Below are positions 47,820 through 59,700 of a DNA stretch of 64,000 nucleotides, one piece after another. Each line of letters opens with the position of its first letter. Position 1 is the first letter of the stretch. Made by a program: the position numbers and the translations under genes. The DNA is taken from the NCBI RefSeq assembly GCF_029168945.1, contig NC_083601.1, positions 32,849,660-32,913,659 of the forward strand, written 5' to 3'. The notes under the pieces were generated by a model that worked only from the letters and a program-made list of their open reading frames with translations, did not search any database and had not been told where the DNA came from. The stretch is from Cannabis sativa. Lineage: Eukaryota; Streptophyta; Magnoliopsida; Rosales; Cannabaceae.

Positions 47820-47825
<6 letters not shown>
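45294..47825. other. AT-rich intergenic DNA
   Basis: No gene was recognised. Low-complexity A- and T-runs dominate. Confidence 0.5.

Positions 47826-47860
<35 letters not shown>
47826..47860. repeat. (GA)17 microsatellite
   Basis: An uninterrupted GA run. Confidence 0.9.
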
Positions 47861-47863
<3 letters not shown>

Positions 47864-47921
47864 ATATATTTGAAATAATTTTAAAATGTCTTGTGGCGAT
47901 TTTATCTCTTTTTTATATATA

Positions 47922-48760
47922 CTAGTGAGGGTACTCGTGCTACGCACGGGCACGTGAGGTATTTCTAATTTTTCTTTAAAAAATAATTATTTTGAAACGA
48001 GACATATTACTTATTAAAATAATAAAACTAAAATATATACTGAAATAAACCTAAGAATATCAAATTAGGCAAAATACTCCAAATTGTACATAAAATTAAA
48101 ACGAATCTTCATAGAAAATTAAGATTAAAATAAAAAATTATGATAACTTAATTTAATTTTTATATGTTAAAATATAAACTATATGTATAAAGTACTGCAA
48201 GAAAAATACATGAATATTTCATCTAATTATTAATTAAAAAAAATCAAAATTACAAAATATATTAATTTAAAATATTAGTACATTTATCACTTATAAATGG
48301 GTTTTTTTAAAAATAAGATGAAGAAGAAAAACACATATAATTAATGAACTTTGAATATACATTGAATTCTACCAATATTTCAAAAAAAAAAAAAAAGACA
48401 ATAATTTAACTTTTATATGTAAAAGTTTAAACTATATTACAAAATGCTGTAAGAAAAATATATAAATTAGTTCATTAAATTATTAATTTAAAAAAAAAAA
48501 GAAAGAATCAAAATTACAAAATAATAATTCAAAAATATCAATACTATTCATCACTTATTAAATATATGTATAACTCTATAAAAAAATGGAACTCTAATCT
48601 ATGCCTATTGTCATTTTTTATATAATTAAATTATATTTGAAAATTTATAATTATTCTTGCCATTAAATAATAGGATATAATAGTAATTAACAAAAAAAAT
48701 CAGTAACTTTTTTGTAATTTACTTTGAAAAGCCCAAAACCTATTCTCTCTTTTATATATA
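47922..48760 (-). mobile_element. Helitron-like element, 3' member of a minus-strand pair
   Basis: On the minus strand the 3' end is a CGTGC-GTA-GCACG hairpin followed by CTAG (47925-47922) and a host T. The 5' side near 48758 reads TATATATAAAAGAGAGAATA, like the 5' end of the adjacent element. The initial TC is missing at the junction, so the 5' end may be clipped. No helicase gene is present. Confidence 0.6.
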
Positions 48761-49835
48761 CTAGTTGCAACAACACGTGCTATGCACGTGTAATCTTTTT
48801 GGAAGTAAATATAAAATTTTTATTAATGTGCTAAATCAGTTAAAAGATAAGATTTTTCCTTAATAGCTTGAACTGCTACTAAGCAATCTGACTCCAACTC
48901 CACTTTCTGTCAAGGTTGAGTTTTAATTCAGTATAGCATGCGTCATGTACAAATTAAATGTTTGTATAAAATATAACACAATTTTTATATTTCTCATTGA
49001 ATACGATCTGAACATTTTATTAACTCTATGCGATAAAATCTAACATAATTCATTTATATTTAACAATAGGATTAGTTCAAAGATAATCTTAAAAAAAAAT
49101 ACAATTTAATAGTGGTCCTAAAAAATCTTTAATAAACACTTATTTTCTCTTCTTAAAAAAAAAAAAGACCAAAAGAAAAAAAAAATAAAAATAGAAGAAT
49201 GTATACTATAAAAAGTAAAAAAAATAAAAATATTAAAATTATTTTTTTAATGTGAAATTATGTTATGTAATTCTTTACAAAAAGTAGAAAATTAAAAATA
49301 TTAAAATTATTTTTTTAATGTGAAATTATAATATGTAATTCTTAGTAAATTATATAGGGTGATAAAGTTAAGGCTAATTTTGCTAAAAAAAACTCTAAAT
49401 ATTTATTTTGCATACCATTATTCTAATAAATATGTATATATATATATATGCAACTATATTGAATAAAAAAAAAATAATAAAACATGTTCTTACATATATT
49501 GAGTAAAACTTAGTTTTATTAATCAATTAAACTCAATCATTCACATATAAATGATAATTTAGTCAAAAAAAAAAAAACAATTAATCACCACATATTTTGT
49601 ATATTTTGTATATGATTAACCTCAACATAATAAATTTAATATGTGGAAGCCCAAAATAAAATTGTCATAGTAGTTATTAATAAAAAATAAAAAAAAGCAA
49701 TTAATCACCACATATTTTATATATGATTAACCTCAACATAATAAATTAAAGGTGAGAAGTGAGGGCTTTTTAGTAATTTAATATGTGGAAGCCCAAAACA
49801 ATATTCTCACTTTTATAGTAGTTATAGATTATAGA
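48761..49835 (-). mobile_element. Helitron-like element with complete termini
   Basis: On the minus strand it begins TCTATAATCTATAACTAC at 49835. It ends with an 8-bp perfect hairpin ACACGTGC-ATA-GCACGTGT (48784-48766 region), eight bases, then CTAG at 48764-48761. The flanks are A at the 5' side and T at the 3' side, the AT target expected for Helitrons. It is 1.07 kb, with no Rep/helicase frame. Confidence 0.72.
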
Positions 49836-50479
49836 TAAATATAGATATATTAATAGATTTTGATATTAATTATTTAATAGATATCTATTTAATTATTATT
49901 ACTGTAGTAGTTGTTGTGTATAATAGTAGACAATTATTTACTAGAGATGAAAGAAAAGACAAGAATAAGAATGAATACAATAAAATTAAAAATGGTTAAA
50001 ATTATATATATTTTTTCTTCTATCGTATTGGAAATAATATTGTTGATGTTGAAAAACGATCAATTCTGTAACGTCTGATAAGCGATAACGATAAAAAAAA
50101 TATATTATTTTGAACTCTTTATTTTGTAAAAGTTACAAATTGAATCATCTATTTTGTTAAATGACAAAATAGATTTTCTATTTTTTAAAATAGTAAAAAT
50201 AAGACTCTGAGCTTAATTTTCGAAAACTTTATTATTTAATATAACCAACTTGAAGACAATTTCTAAAATATACAAATACATAACATCTCTAGATCGGACT
50301 ATTATTAAGTTTTATTTTGAGAAAAAATCAGTTCAGGATCCTATTTGTACCATTTTAGAAAATACAAAGTATATTTTCTCATTTAATATAATAGAATGTC
50401 CAATTGGTAATTTTACAAAACACAAGGTCCAAAATAACATTTATAAGAAAAATAAGAACTAAAGAGAAAACCATAATTT
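49836..50479. other. AT-rich intergenic DNA
   Basis: No gene or repeat structure was recognised. Confidence 0.5.
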
Positions 50480-52080
50480 ATAGTAGCTCACTCCCCATAT
50501 TGTGATAGTAATGGAACTACGTCTCCTTTGAGCTTATCACGAAAAGCACTCAGCTTAGAAGAGAACTGGAGAAAAATAACTAAAGAGAGATAACCTCTAA
50601 CCTTTTACAGAGAATTGAGAATGTGAATAACGAGTCAGATGAGTTCTCCTTTTATAGAGAATAAGGTTCAATTAAATTACAATAAAATAGTGGGAAAATT
50701 GCATGAAATTTGTTAGGAAATTGAGGCCGAGCTCGCAGACTGATTTTGAGGCCAAAAATATCAAAATCGTGGGAAGGACATTAGACAAGCTTAGATCTAT
50801 CTTGAAAAGAACTTTTCCAATGCCACTTGAACAACATCATTTGGATAAAAATTGAGCGAGTTATGGCAAAAATACTGAGCAGTGTGCAGTTCTAAAAAAT
50901 TGTCAAGTTGATGGGCGACCAGATTGTACATAAAACATCGACCTGAGCGCCTAAAACTCTACTTCTTGGGATTTAAGCATGTTTTGAGATGCATCAGTGT
51001 TGTGAAAACACTCCTTAGTTCATTCTTTGACTCCGGTGCACCGTCTCATGGTAATTATGCACGGTGTGCGCAGGAGATGTCCGGGTGATCACACAGTGAC
51101 AACTAGGTGATAACCGGGTGATCACTAATTTGCATTGGTGTTGGTGGGTTTATGTGTGACACATGTACATGAGAAATTGACTTTCCAAAGCACCCAATTC
51201 TTATTTTGGAGGCAAAATAAGATCGATGTCGGACAAAACTGTCGTTTGATGGATGGAACATTAAGCTTTGAATGTTAACCTGGATGCCAGTGTGGTGTTA
51301 GCTGATGCTTGGGGGTTGATCCACCACTTCGATGATATTCTTTCATGATTCAAGTTTCATATGTTATTTTGAGGGCAAAACAAGAATAATGCTCGAGACG
51401 GAAGCACATTCTATGTGACAGAACCACAAATCACGTGGAATATGTCAACCTAGGCACCTCGGGCACATGCAACTAGTGTGCTAGGCGCCCAAATTTTCAT
51501 TCAGGCCTTAGATGATTTAGTTTGCTTTCTAAAAGTAGTTGTACCTTCATTGTTGATAAAAATAAGAAAAATGCCCGAAAGGCTTCTCCAGAAAGGAGAA
51601 CCAAAGCGCTCCTAGTTGAGATTCATTCACCTGGGCACCATAGTGTTCCGAGAGTCTGCATTGGGGGCTCAAGTGGGGGCCAAGGTCATCGAAAGTTGTC
51701 TCATTGATGTCCAATCTCTTTTTTGTAAAAAATGTTCACTAGATTTTAATTTCATCAAATTCACACAGTTGTTACTTGGTAAAGCATAATTGGTGCCCAG
51801 GTTACAATGTCAACCTAGGTGCCCATGACTTGGAATATGCTCCTTCAGGATATCTTTGATGAATACTCATGCCCTGTCATTGTTCTTTATTGGATTTGAG
51901 GAATCAGTATCTAAAAAAGTTCCTGAAAACCTAAACCTAGTCGTCGCGTCGCCCATGCTGACTGAATGTCAACCTGGGCGCCCAAATGCACCTGGTGTCT
52001 CTGAATGGGGTTTTGTTCAAACTTATCTCTAAGGTCTGAAACTTGATTGGGACATGTCTCTCATGTATCCTATATTAGAA
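50480..52080. repeat. Degraded repeat of retroelement type
   Basis: This block is clearly less AT-rich than its surroundings and has no long frame. The motif GTCAACCT-N-GGCGCCC recurs in variants near 50940, 51266, 51448, 51810 and 51968, often followed by CAAAT or CATG. GGGTGATCAC-type phrases repeat near 51084-51125. Such sequence is common in LTRs and untranslated parts of decayed plant LTR elements. No LTR ends could be paired. Confidence 0.35.
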
Positions 52081-52802
52081 AAATTAATAATAAACTCAAG
52101 ATCAATTTGTATATAATATATAACATTATAATAATAGATAACAATTATGTATATTGATTTATAGTAATTACCACAATTTGATAGTGCAGTACTATTTATT
52201 TAGTATTCCTCTCTAACTCTATAAATACATATTGTCTCATCACAATTATGTTGAAATAATTAGTGTATTTCAGTAATTATATATACATTTCATCATTTAT
52301 TTATTTACTTTGCTTGAAATATGTTTCATCATTTGTTATTTCTCATTTTCTATCATTTGTTTTTTTATCATTTTATTCCCTTTCGTATTACTCTATCTTA
52401 TTATTTTATCAAAACTGATAAAATATTTCTCTTTATAATATATTCCTAGATTTTTCTTTCAATGTTTTGTAAATAAAAGAAAAATTAGAAAACATATGAA
52501 AAAAAGAAATTGAAAACAACAAAACTCGTTTGCATTCTCATTTAAGACAACATAAAAAGAAAAAGAAAAAATAAAAAATAATGCCAAATAAGCCTATATA
52601 ATTTTCATGTATATATGTTTGACTTTGTTTTTTTTGGTTAGAAAAATAGGGCACCCAAACCATAGCTTTTCTCCTATAATAGTTTCAAAATAATAGAGCA
52701 TGTGTTCGTTCGATCAAATTTTTGTTTACTTAATTATATGGGACATATATTAGAAGTTAAAGTTGCTTCAAAATTAGTGTTCGGTAATACTTTTTTTTGA
52801 AC
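52081..52802. other. AT-rich intergenic DNA
   Basis: No feature was recognised. Confidence 0.5.
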
Positions 52803-53147
52803 AGTGCTAATTACAATTTTTTAGTCAATCTCTACGTGCGAACTCACATCGAAATATTTTTTTTTATAACGGTATTCGTTATAGTTACAGTATCATCCCT
52901 GTAAATTTTTGAAAAATTCTGAATAGTTTACCGTACGGAAAACAGAGTTCCTGATATTTCACTTTACCACGCGCGTTCAAAAAACTTCAAACGTATTTTC
53001 GGCACTGTAAACTTGAAATTTTTCAAAAATTTACAAGGATGATGTTGTAAGCATAACGAACGCCCTCGTGAAAAAAAAAATTGAAAAAAAATATTCCGAC
53101 ATATTTTTTGGACGTAGAGATTGTAATAGGAGGTTGACGGTAGCACT
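52803..53147. mobile_element. Foldback/MITE-like element
   Basis: The terminal AGTGCTA (52803-52809) is matched by TAGCACT (53141-53147). The arms pair over roughly 120 bp: AATCTCTACGT with ACGTAGAGATT, and the central segment CCTGTAAATTTTTGAAAAATT with its inverse near 53010-53040. It has no coding frame and no clear target duplication. Confidence 0.65.
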
Positions 53148-54682
53148 TTTCATCTTTTTTTTTTAAATCACAAAAATAAAAATACAATTTTATTGTTAAT
53201 TTTTGAAAAATAAAAAGTGTGATTGGTAACTATTTTTATTTTTTAAGAACAAGATATGATTAGTAACTTTTTATATTTATTTTTAATTTTATGATTTTGA
53301 AAAATAGAAAATGATAGAAAAATTACTAATTCATGTTTCTTATTTTTCTTTTTTGTTCAAATATAAAAAATTGTGACTATCATTATTTATTATTTTTAAA
53401 ATAAATATACAAAAGTTATGATAAAAAAATATCGAATTTATAATAATATTCAACTCTGAGTAACACCTTAAACAAAATTCCAAGTTACTTAAAATTTGGA
53501 AACTCATTATTTATCTATGAAATAACACAAAATGGAAGCCCACATAATAAAATGAGAAACATATGAACTAATAATTTTTCAATATTTATGAAAAATATTA
53601 AAAGAGTGTTACAACAATTAATAAACTTCATTCGTTTCATCTCGATTTTAATCATTCAAATTATATAAAACTATATATAATATTTTTTTGTTTTATATAA
53701 ATTAAGCTTAAAATCAATATGTAAATTCTTAAAATAATAATAATAATAAGTTAAGTGACCAAAAAAGAAGTAATTTATAATGCAATTTTCTCTTTTGTCT
53801 ATTTCCAATCATTTCAATTATAACATATAATTGATTAAAGTATTTTGTTTTTTTTTTCCTCTTTTTCAAAAAGAAAAAAAAATTGTTTTTTTCTATTTAT
53901 TTTTTGGGCTAAAAAGGTTTATACTAACAAAATAGAACGACTAGTAATGTAGGCATGTAAAATTTGCAAGACTTGCAATGAAATGCTATACAGTCAGTCA
54001 TATGGCAACAATTTGAAATGACGAGTCCTGTGTTGATCAAATATGCTTAGCTGAAAATTAAATCTCATGGGATCTTATAATCTAATACTCATCTAATTTA
54101 GAGAAAATTGCATTGTTTATCCACTTTACTTTATTTGTTTTAATTTTTACTTTTATTTTCATATTCTTTAAGATATACCTACTTTTATAGATGATGTGCC
54201 TATTATACCCTTTACATAAATATAAATTATGTACTACACTTGAGTGAAAGGTAAGGATATATTAGACAATTCACTCATAAAAGTGGGTAGATTTTAATTA
54301 AATAGAATATGAAGGTATTTTTGATTAATTGATACAAAAAAAAATATTTCTCAACTTATCCCTTATATTTATATATTTTTAAAATATATTTATAATTTTA
54401 TATATTTAATAAATTTTATTTAAAAATATATATTAATTGATTTGATATATTTAATACATGAGATTAAAAAAAATATTAGAGTTAAAATATTAATTCTCAT
54501 CTTCCTAAATGCTAATAAAATTATTAATACGTATTGAATAAATTTTATTTTTTAATAGTTTTATTATGAGATCATGAGAATTAGGTTGGACTAAACTAAT
54601 GTTTATTATATATGTTGGATTATTAGGTTTTAAATTATGTTTATATATATATTTTTCTTTTTAAATTAACTTAAATGGTAGC
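53148..54682. other. AT-rich intergenic DNA
   Basis: No gene was seen. Confidence 0.5.
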
Positions 54683-54900
54683 TAAAATAGATTGGATAAA
54701 TCCAATCCAATCCAATAAAAAACCAGTCAATGCATTCAATGGTTGGAACCGATCCAATCCAATATATCTATTAGATCGGATCGGATCGGATCGGAAAACT
54801 CAATTCAATTGAATTGGATCGGATGACAAAATTTAATATCCAATAAATATTTATATTGGCTGGATTGGGTCCAAAATCTATTAGATGTGATCCAACCATT
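54683..54900. repeat. GGATCGGAT-rich repeat related to the hAT MITE interior
   Basis: It contains CCAATCCAATCCAAT, a run of GGATC GGATC GGATC units and TTGGATCGGATGAC, like 44687-45285, but without recognisable terminal repeats. It is probably a decayed relative. Confidence 0.55.
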
Positions 54901-56703
54901 TTAATATGTAAGTAAAAGTCTCAAAATTCCTAAATAATTAAGGAACAAAACAAGTTGCATTGTCATTATTACCAGCTGAAGAGTGAAACACTAACCAAAA
55001 GAAAAATATTTACAAAATATTTCTTTTGGTAAAATTAGTAATTTTACAGTCATATAATTATTTTTCATATATAATTTTACAATTTTTTTTTTCAATTCTA
55101 CCGTTTTTATTTTTTAATTACAATTTTATGATATTCTATAAAAATATCATGAAAACAATAAGAAAATAACAAAAGGATAATATCAAAACAAGTATAAATA
55201 ACAAAATTGCAACACAAAAAAAAATATGAAACATAATTAGTCTGTTTGTAAATAGAAACTGTAAAAATATTTAAAATTTTATAATTTCTATTTAACGGTA
55301 TTTTTATATTTTTTCACTTTTTTTTGGGTATGAAAATATCCAAAAAGCTAAAATATATTTGTTTGTTTGGGTTTCAAAGGCCCATGTTTTGTTTGGGCTT
55401 CACAGGCCCAGGAAAGAGAGGCCTTCCACATGATCAATCGGAAATTGGCGAGATACATCTTTCTGTTTGTATTTCACTTGTTTTGAATATATTTGTTTCT
55501 CTGAATTTTCACAAAAGTTTACAATTTTACTGTAAGATGGATTTTTTTTATAAAAATACTGTCTTTTTATAAAATAACCGTAAAACAACAAAATGAAACC
55601 ATTAAAACAATAAAAGTACAACTAAAAAAATAACTGTGAAAACTTAACACAGTACACAATGTAAAACTTACATAATATTTTTTGTAAAAAATATAATATT
55701 TTTGAAAAAAATTTCGTTCCACAGTAAAAAAAATAAAATTTCAGTATATGGTATTAAAACCTTTGTTTCTTTCTCTACAAAAATAAAAGTTTATAAATGG
55801 TAATATTCAAAACCAAAATAAAGATTGATTAGAGAAAAAGTGGGATTTCTTTTGATCCCATTAAAGCCTAGTAACGAACGAATAGACGGTCGAGATGAAC
55901 TATCTGGTTGTACTAGGGACTAGGGAGTGGTGACGATAATATTATGTATGCCCGAGATTTACGAAGTTGAATAAGGAAATAAAATTAAGGGTGCGTTTGT
56001 AACTAAATAGTTCCATATATGAATTAGGAGTGGCCGAGATTGAATACGAATTAATTGTTTGGATATGAGATGGTAGACAAATAATATTTGGTAGTATTTA
56101 ATATTTAAAATATATATTTTTTTTAATTTTTTTTATTTTTACATTTTAAAACAATTTTTTTTTTTATATGTATTTTTACGGGATTCTTCATATAAATTCA
56201 AATCCAAACTCAAACTCTAAATTTAAAAAAAAAAATTAAAAAATAATATACGGATAATTTTCTTATTTTTTTAATTAGATCTTTTATGAGAACATAAAAA
56301 TTAGAGAATTATCTTCAAATTATATAAATAGATAAATATGTAAAATTTATATAATTATTTTTAATTACACTCAAATCATATTACAGCCCTCATTTTAAAT
56401 TTTATTATATATTAATGTGTTTTTTGTTTTATTGGCCAAAAAGTGTTGTCATAAGAAAGAAAGGCTGAATTTGGAGAAGAGTTCCCTCCACTTTGTATTT
56501 GGCACCTCTGTGAGGCCAAGTCTTAACTCTGCCCGGGAAGTTCACACGTGGAGCCTGGAAGCCTATTCTCCTCTCTTCTATACCAAGCCAAAACTTCCAA
56601 AACCAAAACTCCGAAACTCCTTTCCTTCCCCGCAACTTCTTCTTGGTCAACGTCACAACTCCACCGCTCTTTCACTCTCTCCCGCCTCGTTACGCGTCGG
56701 AAT
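54901..56703. other. Upstream region of the oxygenase gene, with a dispersed repeat copy
   Basis: About 55535-55760 is the second copy of the repeat seen at 44203-44440. Two GGCCCA boxes (near 55379 and 55403) resemble plant site-II elements. A TATATATT near 56406 lies about 300 bp before the start codon and could be the core promoter. The leader to 56703 is C/T-rich. Confidence 0.4.
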
Positions 56704-59700
56704 ATGGCTTCTCCTTCTCAAACCTCAATCCCTGCTACTACCAGAACCGTTACCATTTCATACTCTGACCTCCAGGTAATTTGTTTTCTTTTCTTTCTTC
56801 TATGTTTGGTTCCCGAGAAAAACATATAAATGAGGAAAATTAATTAAGTTATGTTGAGTTTGATCTTATATATGTTGTGTTCATTACGTTCGCACCTGCT
56901 TCTTTATTATTATGACTTTTTGGTTAAATCAGGATAAGAGTATGGATTTGTCAGAGAAGATCGAGGAAGGGTTCGGGCCAAGCGGGCTAGGAATTTTGTC
57001 CGTAACAGATGTATGCGATGATTTTCTCTTTCGCTTAATATGACATTTGTTTGTGTTATTGGTTTTCAATGATCTTAACAATTTCGTAAACAAACACTAT
57101 TTGATCTTTCGTGCCATTTAATTCTCAGCGAATATGTTCAGTTTTTTTTTTTCTTTTCTGAGAATTGATTCTTAAGCTGTCGTAGAATATGTTCGTGGTT
57201 GAAATGATATTGTTATAGCATGACATTGTCGATGTTATCTTTCTTTTCGGTTAAAGGAGTGTAGATAATAGATACACATACATTCATTTTTGCAGTACTG
57301 CCATATGTTGAAGCATCTTTTTTGTGACTAATGGATGTTTGATTCTTGTTTTCTGATACTCATGTACTTAAAAGAAAATGTTCGATTTGTAAATTCTCTT
57401 CTGCTGCCTATCGGTAACTTTTTTTTTTTTAATTACACGAGTGATCCTGTAGGTTCCAGGGTATTCTACATTGAGGCGAAATCTTCTACTTCTTTCTCCT
57501 CGGTATGATTCTGAATTCGACTTTCATTCTATTTGGGCACTGAGATATATAACTCTGGGAAACATAACTAAATAAATATCACTGTGGGTCCTTCCTTTTC
57601 CTCTTATTAGCTTAGCCAACCTGCCTAAAGAAGTGAAAATGGAACTTGAAGATCCTCATAGTAGGTAAGACTGTAGTGGTTTCAAGATCTCGCTTGACAT
57701 GGACTAGCTTACTCATTTGAAAATCTAGTGCTGTACACCATTTTAGTAGTCTTTTTCTTCCTTGCTTGTCTGGATTCAACTTTCACTTTTGTTTTCTTTG
57801 TTCTGAAATGGTTCAATAACAATTCATTATTTTCAGATGTTTTGTAGCTATTTAGAGCTTCGGATATCCTTAAAAGTTATTGTTAGATATATTATTGTTT
57901 TCCGCAGTAACTCAGTTTTTTTGCTGTATTTAGAAGTCTTGTTGAATTGAACTGTGTAACTTGAATTAAGAATTGCAAATTTATTATACTTAATTTGAAT
58001 TATAATGCAAACAGGCATGACTTCTGTTATTTTTTCTCTGTCAATCGTTCGTAGGTACAATTTCGGATGGAGTCATGGGAAAGAGAAGCTTGAATCTGGG
58101 AAGCTTGGTAAATTTGCCATTTTCTTTCAAAATGGAAAGGGAATAAAATTTATCCTAGCAGTGCTTTGAGGCAAAACCTCCTAGGCTTTGTAGAATTTTT
58201 ATTTTCAAGACAAATGATAGAATTTAAACATGATAATGATGAGAATACTCGATAGTAATGTGATTGTGGTAATACTTGGTAATGAATGTAATTGTGGTTG
58301 CGTGTGTATTTTAATTTTGTCAAGTTCTGATAGCAAAAGTGTGGATGCTAAACATTCTAACAAGGTTTAATAATTTTGTCTTCCCTTTAGGAATTCCAAT
58401 CCAAATGCTTCAACCTGATGGATTAATTGATTACAATTTTAAATTTCAGATATGCTTAAAGGCTCTTTCTATGCTAATCCGATCTTGGACACACCAACAA
58501 CAGATGCATATCTAATTGAAAGGTGAGGAATCTAGATTTTTTTTTTTGCAGTACTGCAATCCAGTTTGTATGTATATATAAGACATCAATGTCTATGATA
58601 ACAAATAGGAAAGTTGATTTTGCAGATATTTTGTTGGTGTTTGTGATTATGCCATTTTTAGCACTTATTGATTTTCCTTATTAAGGTGTGATGTTACAGA
58701 TACCCATCATACTGTGGATCAAATATATGGCCAGATGCTGCTTTGCCGGAACTTGAAATAGGTATGTTTTCATGACAAAATGATTGTAGACTTTTCTGAT
58801 TCATCATGAGAATCTTCCTTCAGGATCCCTCAGTGTGAACTTTTGTTTTGGACTTATCATCTGCAATCCTTTGGGAGAAAAGAAAAAAGGAATACAATAT
58901 TTTAAAGAGATAGAGAGTATGTGTACAGAGGAGTCTTGCAAGCAATGTTCTTATCACTGAATATATTAAGTCAGTCTTGATTTACTACTGCGTCATACTT
59001 TCATGCGATAATTAAGTTCCCAAACAGAAGAATGTCTATAATATATATGTCTATTTACTGCATTCTGGTCTGAATGTAATGTTCCTCCCTTCTATATGCT
59101 AATTGTTTCATTATCATTATTCATTAGTATCTCAAGTATGGATTGTTCATGTACCAAATACGTTCCTTTGGTTTTGATTTCAGCACACTAAATTGATAAG
59201 CGATAATAATTGATGTTGTATCTTATAATGCATTTAGAATCTTATTTTCATGATAAATATACTAAATCTACGTGTAGCCTTTAAAGCTCTTGGCCAGATG
59301 ATGCATGATGTCGGACTTATGTTGGCTCATCACTGCGACCACTATGGTAAGTTCTCATAGGGTATATGTTTTTCGTCACATAAATCAAGGGTGTCAATAT
59401 GTACCATTTCCCTACGCAAGCATAGAATTAATCATATGTGAAGATGATAAGCCCCTGGTCAGATTTGTTTACCATAGAAAAAGAGGGGCCTAAAGGCCAC
59501 ACTTATGTCTTTAGTTGAGTTTTATTAAATTGTTTTAAGGGTTGAATTGTCTTTTTGTATTGGTCACTTGGGTTTAATTAGAGCTGCTGATGTGGCAGGT
59601 TTATTATGTATATATATAAGAGATTAGAATTCATTCTAGGGAGGGAATTAAGTATTAAGAGAAGTCTTTTGGAGAGAACAACCCTCTCGAAAGTTTGTGT

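Noticed and set aside
50250..50462. 70-codon plus-strand frame
   Set aside because: AT-rich, lysine/isoleucine-rich translation without recognisable domain or splice signals.
55324..55572. 82-codon frame upstream of the oxygenase gene
   Set aside because: Not similar to any family I know and partly overlaps a dispersed repeat.
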